Under the pieces are notes generated by a model. That model was not told the DNA's origin and did no database searches. It was given only the letters and a program-made list of their open reading frames with translations. Positions 16,139 through 18,719 of a stretch of DNA of 18,719 bases are shown here, piece by piece. The translations under genes were made by a program, and so were the position numbers. This DNA comes from Rhodobiaceae bacterium. GTDB taxonomy: Bacteria > Pseudomonadota > Alphaproteobacteria > RS24. The stretch is taken from the NCBI GenBank assembly GCA_002689195.1, contig NZFC01000021.1, forward strand, positions 36,630-55,348. Direction: 5' to 3'. Numbering within the stretch: position 1 is the first letter of the stretch; every line of letters starts with the position of its first letter.

Positions 16139-17266
16139 TCATCTGGTAATGTCGTTCCACGTCACAAAAATAAACAAGGCAAGGACAAGAGACAGGCCTA
16201 TACGCATCCCCACCTCCTGCACTTTTTCCGGCATGGGTTTGCCAGCAACAGCTTCATAGGCATAAAACATCAGGTGGCCGCCATCAAGCATCGGTATCGG
16301 GAACAGGTTGACCAAACCAATGCTGACCGAAAGGACCGCGGTCAAATTGATAAGCGCCACAAGACCCAGCGACGCGGCCTGCCCAGAAAGCTGTGCAATG
16401 CGAATGGGCCCGCCCAGACTCTCCGCGCTTTCGCGGCCAGTGATAATGCGGCCCAGCACCGTGAAGGTCTGGTCGATAATGAAATAGCTCTCTTTGACCC
16501 CCATCCACACGGCGGTGACGGGATTGTAGCGCACATGGCGGGCATTGGCGTCATCGAGCCCTACCGAAACACCCAGCCGGCCAATGCGAAACTCATTGCC
16601 AAATCTGTCGGTTTCCAGATACCAGTCGGGCGTCGCGGGCAAAAGCAGCGTGTTGCCGTCGCGTTGAATTTCAAACATTAACTCGGTATCGGCATTCACC
16701 GTTACGATGCGACGCACTTCGGCAAAAGTCTGAACCTTGGTGTCGTCAATGGCGGTTATGAGATCGCCGGGTTGGAAACCAGCCCGCTCGGCGGCACTCT
16801 CGGCAACCACCTCCCCAACCACAGGGTCGGTGACGCGCTGGCCCAAGACGGCGTAAAGACCGGCGAAGATAATGATCGCCAGCAGGAAATTCGCCATCGG
16901 GCCGGCGGCAACCACAGCGGCGCGCTGACCCAGAGGCTTATCAAACAATGTGTTTTTGCGCGTTTTCGCGTCCATTTTGCTAAGCGCTTCGGTATCCGGC
17001 GCGCTGGCGGCATTTTCATCGCCTAGAAACTTCACATAACCGCCCAGCGGCATCCATCCAATTTTCCATTGCGTGCCGTGCTTGTCATGCCAGCTTGCCA
17101 GAGGCCGCCCAAAGCCAACGGAAAACACCTCAACCGCCACACCGCAGCGGCGGGCGACATAAAAATGGCCGAGTTCGTGAAAGAATACGACAATCGTCAG
17201 CACAATAATGAACGGCACGATAATGCCGAAACCGACAGAAAATATCTGTGAGACGAGCGCCTCCAT
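16139..17266 (-). CDS. rseP: Site-2 zinc metalloprotease RseP (M50 family)
   Basis: An inner-membrane protease that cuts substrates within the membrane; in E. coli it releases sigma-E by cleaving RseA and also clears signal-peptide remnants. The 375 residues start with a membrane helix carrying the zinc motif His30-Glu31-x-x-His34 (FFHELGHF). The block GWMPLGGYVKFLGDE, a helix around GQRAAVVAAGPMANFLLAI and a single PDZ domain (about 145-225, VAESAAERAGFQPGDLI) follow. The second catalytic motif is at Asp328 in FPIPMLDGGH, before a last helix. E. coli RseP has two PDZ domains; only one is clear here. The open frame reaches a TTG at 17302 with no ribosome site; ATG 17266 is preceded by GGGAGG and is chosen. 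The substrate in this organism is unknown. Confidence 0.94.
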   Translation of the reverse strand: MEALVSQIFSVGFGIIVPFIIVLTIVVFFHELGHFYVARRCGVAVEVFSVGFGRPLASWHDKHGTQWKIGWMPLGGYVKFLGDENAASAPDTEALSKMDAKTRKNTLFDKPLGQRAAVVAAGPMANFLLAIIIFAGLYAVLGQRVTDPVVGEVVAESAAERAGFQPGDLITAIDDTKVQTFAEVRRIVTVNADTELMFEIQRDGNTLLLPATPDWYLETDRFGNEFRIGRLGVSVGLDDANARHVRYNPVTAVWMGVKESYFIIDQTFTVLGRIITGRESAESLGGPIRIAQLSGQAASLGLVALINLTAVLSVSIGLVNLFPIPMLDGGHLMFYAYEAVAGKPMPEKVQEVGMRIGLSLVLALFIFVTWNDITR

Positions 17267-17270
17267 GGGA

Positions 17271-17276
17271 CCTCCC
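17271..17276 (-). promoter_or_regulatory. rseP ribosome binding site
   Basis: GGGAGG (minus strand) lies four nt before the ATG at 17266 and decides it over the upstream TTG at 17302. The rest of the 89-nt gap to dxr holds a weak CCGGA/TCCGG inverted repeat (17316-17337) and nothing else I recognise. Confidence 0.65.
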
Positions 17277-17355
17277 AAATTCAAACTGGCAAGATGTTTC
17301 AAAAACAGCTAACGACCGGAACCACATGTCCATCCGGCAATGGAACCTCCACAAT

Positions 17356-18522
17356 TTATGCTAAATCTTTTATCAATTCTAAGCAGAAATGTCTGGTTTT
17401 TTTGTCGCAGGCCTCAAGTTCTCCAAGCGTCGCCGGATCGAAGGGCGCAATGAGTTCCCCCTCGGCGTCCAGCGCGCGGGCGACCATATCGGCAATATCG
17501 GTGAATTTAAGCTGGCCGGACAAAAATCCCGCCACCGCAACTTCGTTCGAGGCGTTAAGCACGGTCGGATAGATGCCGCCAGCGTGCATGGCGCGTTCGG
17601 CATGAACAAGGCAGGGAAACCGTGTCCGGTCGATAGGCTCAAAATTCAGCGCCCCGATAACACCCAGATCGAGCACATTGGCTCCGTGATCCATACGTTC
17701 GGGGAACCCAAGGCAATAAGCCAGCGGCACCCGCATATCGGGCGTTGCCATATGCGCCAAAACGCTGCCATCGCGAAAATGCACAAAAGCATGCACGATG
17801 GATTGCGGATGCACGACCACATCGAGCAGGGCGGGGTCAATGTCAAAAAGAACCCGCGCCTCAATGAGTTCCAGCCCCTTATTCATCATGGTCGCGCTGT
17901 CGACGGAAATTTTCGCGCCCATCGTCCAGTTGGGATGCGCCACGGCCATTTCCGGCGTCACCTGCGCCATGTCGTCGAGCGCCATCTCACGAAACGGCCC
18001 GCCGGAAGCCGTGAGAACAATTTTTGAAGGCGTGTCTGCGTCGCGTCCCTGCAATAGCTGAAAAACGCCATTGTGCTCGCTGTCGACGGGCAGAAGGCGC
18101 GTTTCGTGGCGCGCCGCCGTTTCCATCAACAGGGCACCGGACACGACAAGGCATTCTTTGTTTGCCAGCGCCACGGCATCGGCGTAGCGCACGGCGGCAA
18201 GGCTGGGCCCAAGGGCGGCGAAACCGACAATGCCCATAACCATAAGGTCGACCGGCGCGCTTGCCGCATCCACCAGCGCTTTTGCGCCCGCTTCCACTTT
18301 TATCGGCAAATCCGCAAGCGCCGATGCCAAGGCGGGCTGGCATTCTGGATTGGACACAACCACCAGTGACGGCATATGCGCGCGCGCCAGTGCCGCCAGT
18401 TTTTCGACATTTTCATGCGCCGTTAAAACCTGAACATCAAATTTATCGGGGTGCCTGCTGACCAGATCAAGCGTGTTATCGCCAATAGTGCCGGTGGCGC
18501 CAAAAACCGAAAGCTTACGCAT
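17356..18522 (-). CDS. dxr: 1-deoxy-D-xylulose 5-phosphate reductoisomerase
   Basis: It converts DXP to MEP using NADPH, the committed step of the non-mevalonate isoprenoid pathway, which feeds undecaprenyl phosphate and quinones. The 388-residue protein has the NADPH loop GATGTIGDNT (8-17), the metal-binding block LPVDSEHNG with Asp147 and Glu149, and the flexible-loop block HPNWTMGAKISVDSATMMNKGLE with the third metal ligand Glu218. HPQSIVHAFV and the C-terminal four-helix part follow. The usual NKE-S/A-LV block reads NKECLV (Cys124). It begins 3 nt after the cdsA stop, so it is in the same transcript, and is followed by rseP in the common cdsA-dxr-rseP-bamA order. Confidence 0.97.
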   Translation of the reverse strand: MRKLSVFGATGTIGDNTLDLVSRHPDKFDVQVLTAHENVEKLAALARAHMPSLVVVSNPECQPALASALADLPIKVEAGAKALVDAASAPVDLMVMGIVGFAALGPSLAAVRYADAVALANKECLVVSGALLMETAARHETRLLPVDSEHNGVFQLLQGRDADTPSKIVLTASGGPFREMALDDMAQVTPEMAVAHPNWTMGAKISVDSATMMNKGLELIEARVLFDIDPALLDVVVHPQSIVHAFVHFRDGSVLAHMATPDMRVPLAYCLGFPERMDHGANVLDLGVIGALNFEPIDRTRFPCLVHAERAMHAGGIYPTVLNASNEVAVAGFLSGQLKFTDIADMVARALDAEGELIAPFDPATLGELEACDKKTRHFCLELIKDLA

Positions 18523-18525
18523 GCC

Positions 18526-18719
18526 TCACCACACCAAAATGGAATGCAATGGCGACTGGCCGCGCAAAAGCACAATCAGATGCAGAAAAATCAAGGCACC
18601 TATCAACCCGTCAACGCGGTCAAGCACGCCGCCATGTCCGGGCAAAATCGACCCGGCATCTTTCAGGTCATATTTGCGTTTCAAGGCGGATTCAAACAAG
18701 TCGCCCATTTGCGAGACAA
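18526..18719 (-). CDS. cdsA: Phosphatidate cytidylyltransferase, C-terminal part (5' end outside window)
   Basis: CdsA makes CDP-diacylglycerol from phosphatidic acid and CTP in the inner membrane, the branch point of phospholipid synthesis. Only the last 64 or so residues are visible; the frame stays open to the window edge. They contain the family signature, [19 protein letters not shown] followed by [15 protein letters not shown], with the Lys-Asp and Asp-Arg-x-Asp residues that bind metal and substrate. One final hydrophobic segment ([14 protein letters not shown]) comes next. The stop is 3 nt before dxr. Confidence 0.94.
   Translation of the reverse strand, partial: VSQMGDLFESALKRKYDLKDAGSILPGHGGVLDRVDGLIGALIFLHLIVLLRGQSPLHSILVW

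Noticed and set aside
17267..17302. 12-residue N-terminal extension of RseP
   Set aside because: It begins at a TTG without ribosome site, whereas ATG 17266 has GGGAGG just upstream.
17339..17355. GGAGG followed by ATTG after the dxr stop, like a second start for rseP
   Set aside because: The in-frame ATT reading meets a TAG after ten codons, before the rseP start, so it cannot extend rseP.
1..18719. Mobile elements, CRISPR, defence or biosynthetic systems
   Set aside because: No transposase, integrase, spaced direct repeats or unfamiliar gene cassette; every long frame that is not a shadow belongs to a known core family.

Overview
The window is an ordinary piece of alphaproteobacterial core chromosome. 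The gene order (trpE-trpG-trpD-trpC, lexA, comEC facing gltX-gltA, then lpxB-lpxI-lpxA-lpxD-ompH-bamA-rseP-dxr-cdsA on the other strand) is the backbone long known from Alphaproteobacteria. LpxI instead of LpxH, a GTT-N8-GTTC LexA box and GANTC (CcrM-type) sites between genes point the same way. Base composition looks moderately GC-rich by eye, with very frequent alternating GCGCGC runs. trpE and trpG are separate genes, unlike the fused trpEG of many Rhizobiales. I cannot place the organism below class level. I see no tRNA, rRNA, transposase, integrase, CRISPR or phage gene.

Layout. Positions 1-3434 (+): the 3' end of trpE, then trpG, trpD and trpC packed with 1, 10 and 0 nt between them; these make indole-3-glycerol phosphate from chorismate except for the TrpF step. 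Positions 3435-3538: a regulatory gap with an AT-rich tandem repeat, three GANTC sites, a promoter candidate and a LexA operator. Positions 3539-4201 (+): lexA, ending 3 nt from the 3' end of comEC (4205-6400, -). A short divergent region leads to gltX (6457-7845, +), a 114-nt gap, and gltA (7960-9258, +), which ends 2 nt from the 3' end of lpxB.

Positions 9261-18719 (-): an envelope-biogenesis cluster read right to left as cdsA (partial), dxr, rseP, bamA, ompH/skp, lpxD, lpxA, lpxI, lpxB. It joins phospholipid and isoprenoid precursor synthesis, outer-membrane protein assembly and its chaperone, a regulatory membrane protease, and four enzymes of lipid A synthesis. Most junctions are 10 nt or less or overlap, so long co-transcription is likely. 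The larger gaps are 97 nt at lpxD/lpxA if the stem region is counted loosely (73 nt exact), 75 nt at rseP/bamA and 89 nt at dxr/rseP.

What departs from the usual layout: fabZ is absent between lpxD and lpxA, where a 73-nt gap holds two nested inverted repeats, the outer one covering the lpxA Shine-Dalgarno; moaC-moeA are absent between trpC and lexA; lpxA and lpxI share a reading frame and are separated by one TGA. I found no new multi-gene system. The points of interest are small regulatory structures and local gene losses or relocations. Several gene starts were moved from the longest reading frame because a Shine-Dalgarno decides them (bamA, rseP), and lpxB and lpxI start with GTG and TTG.
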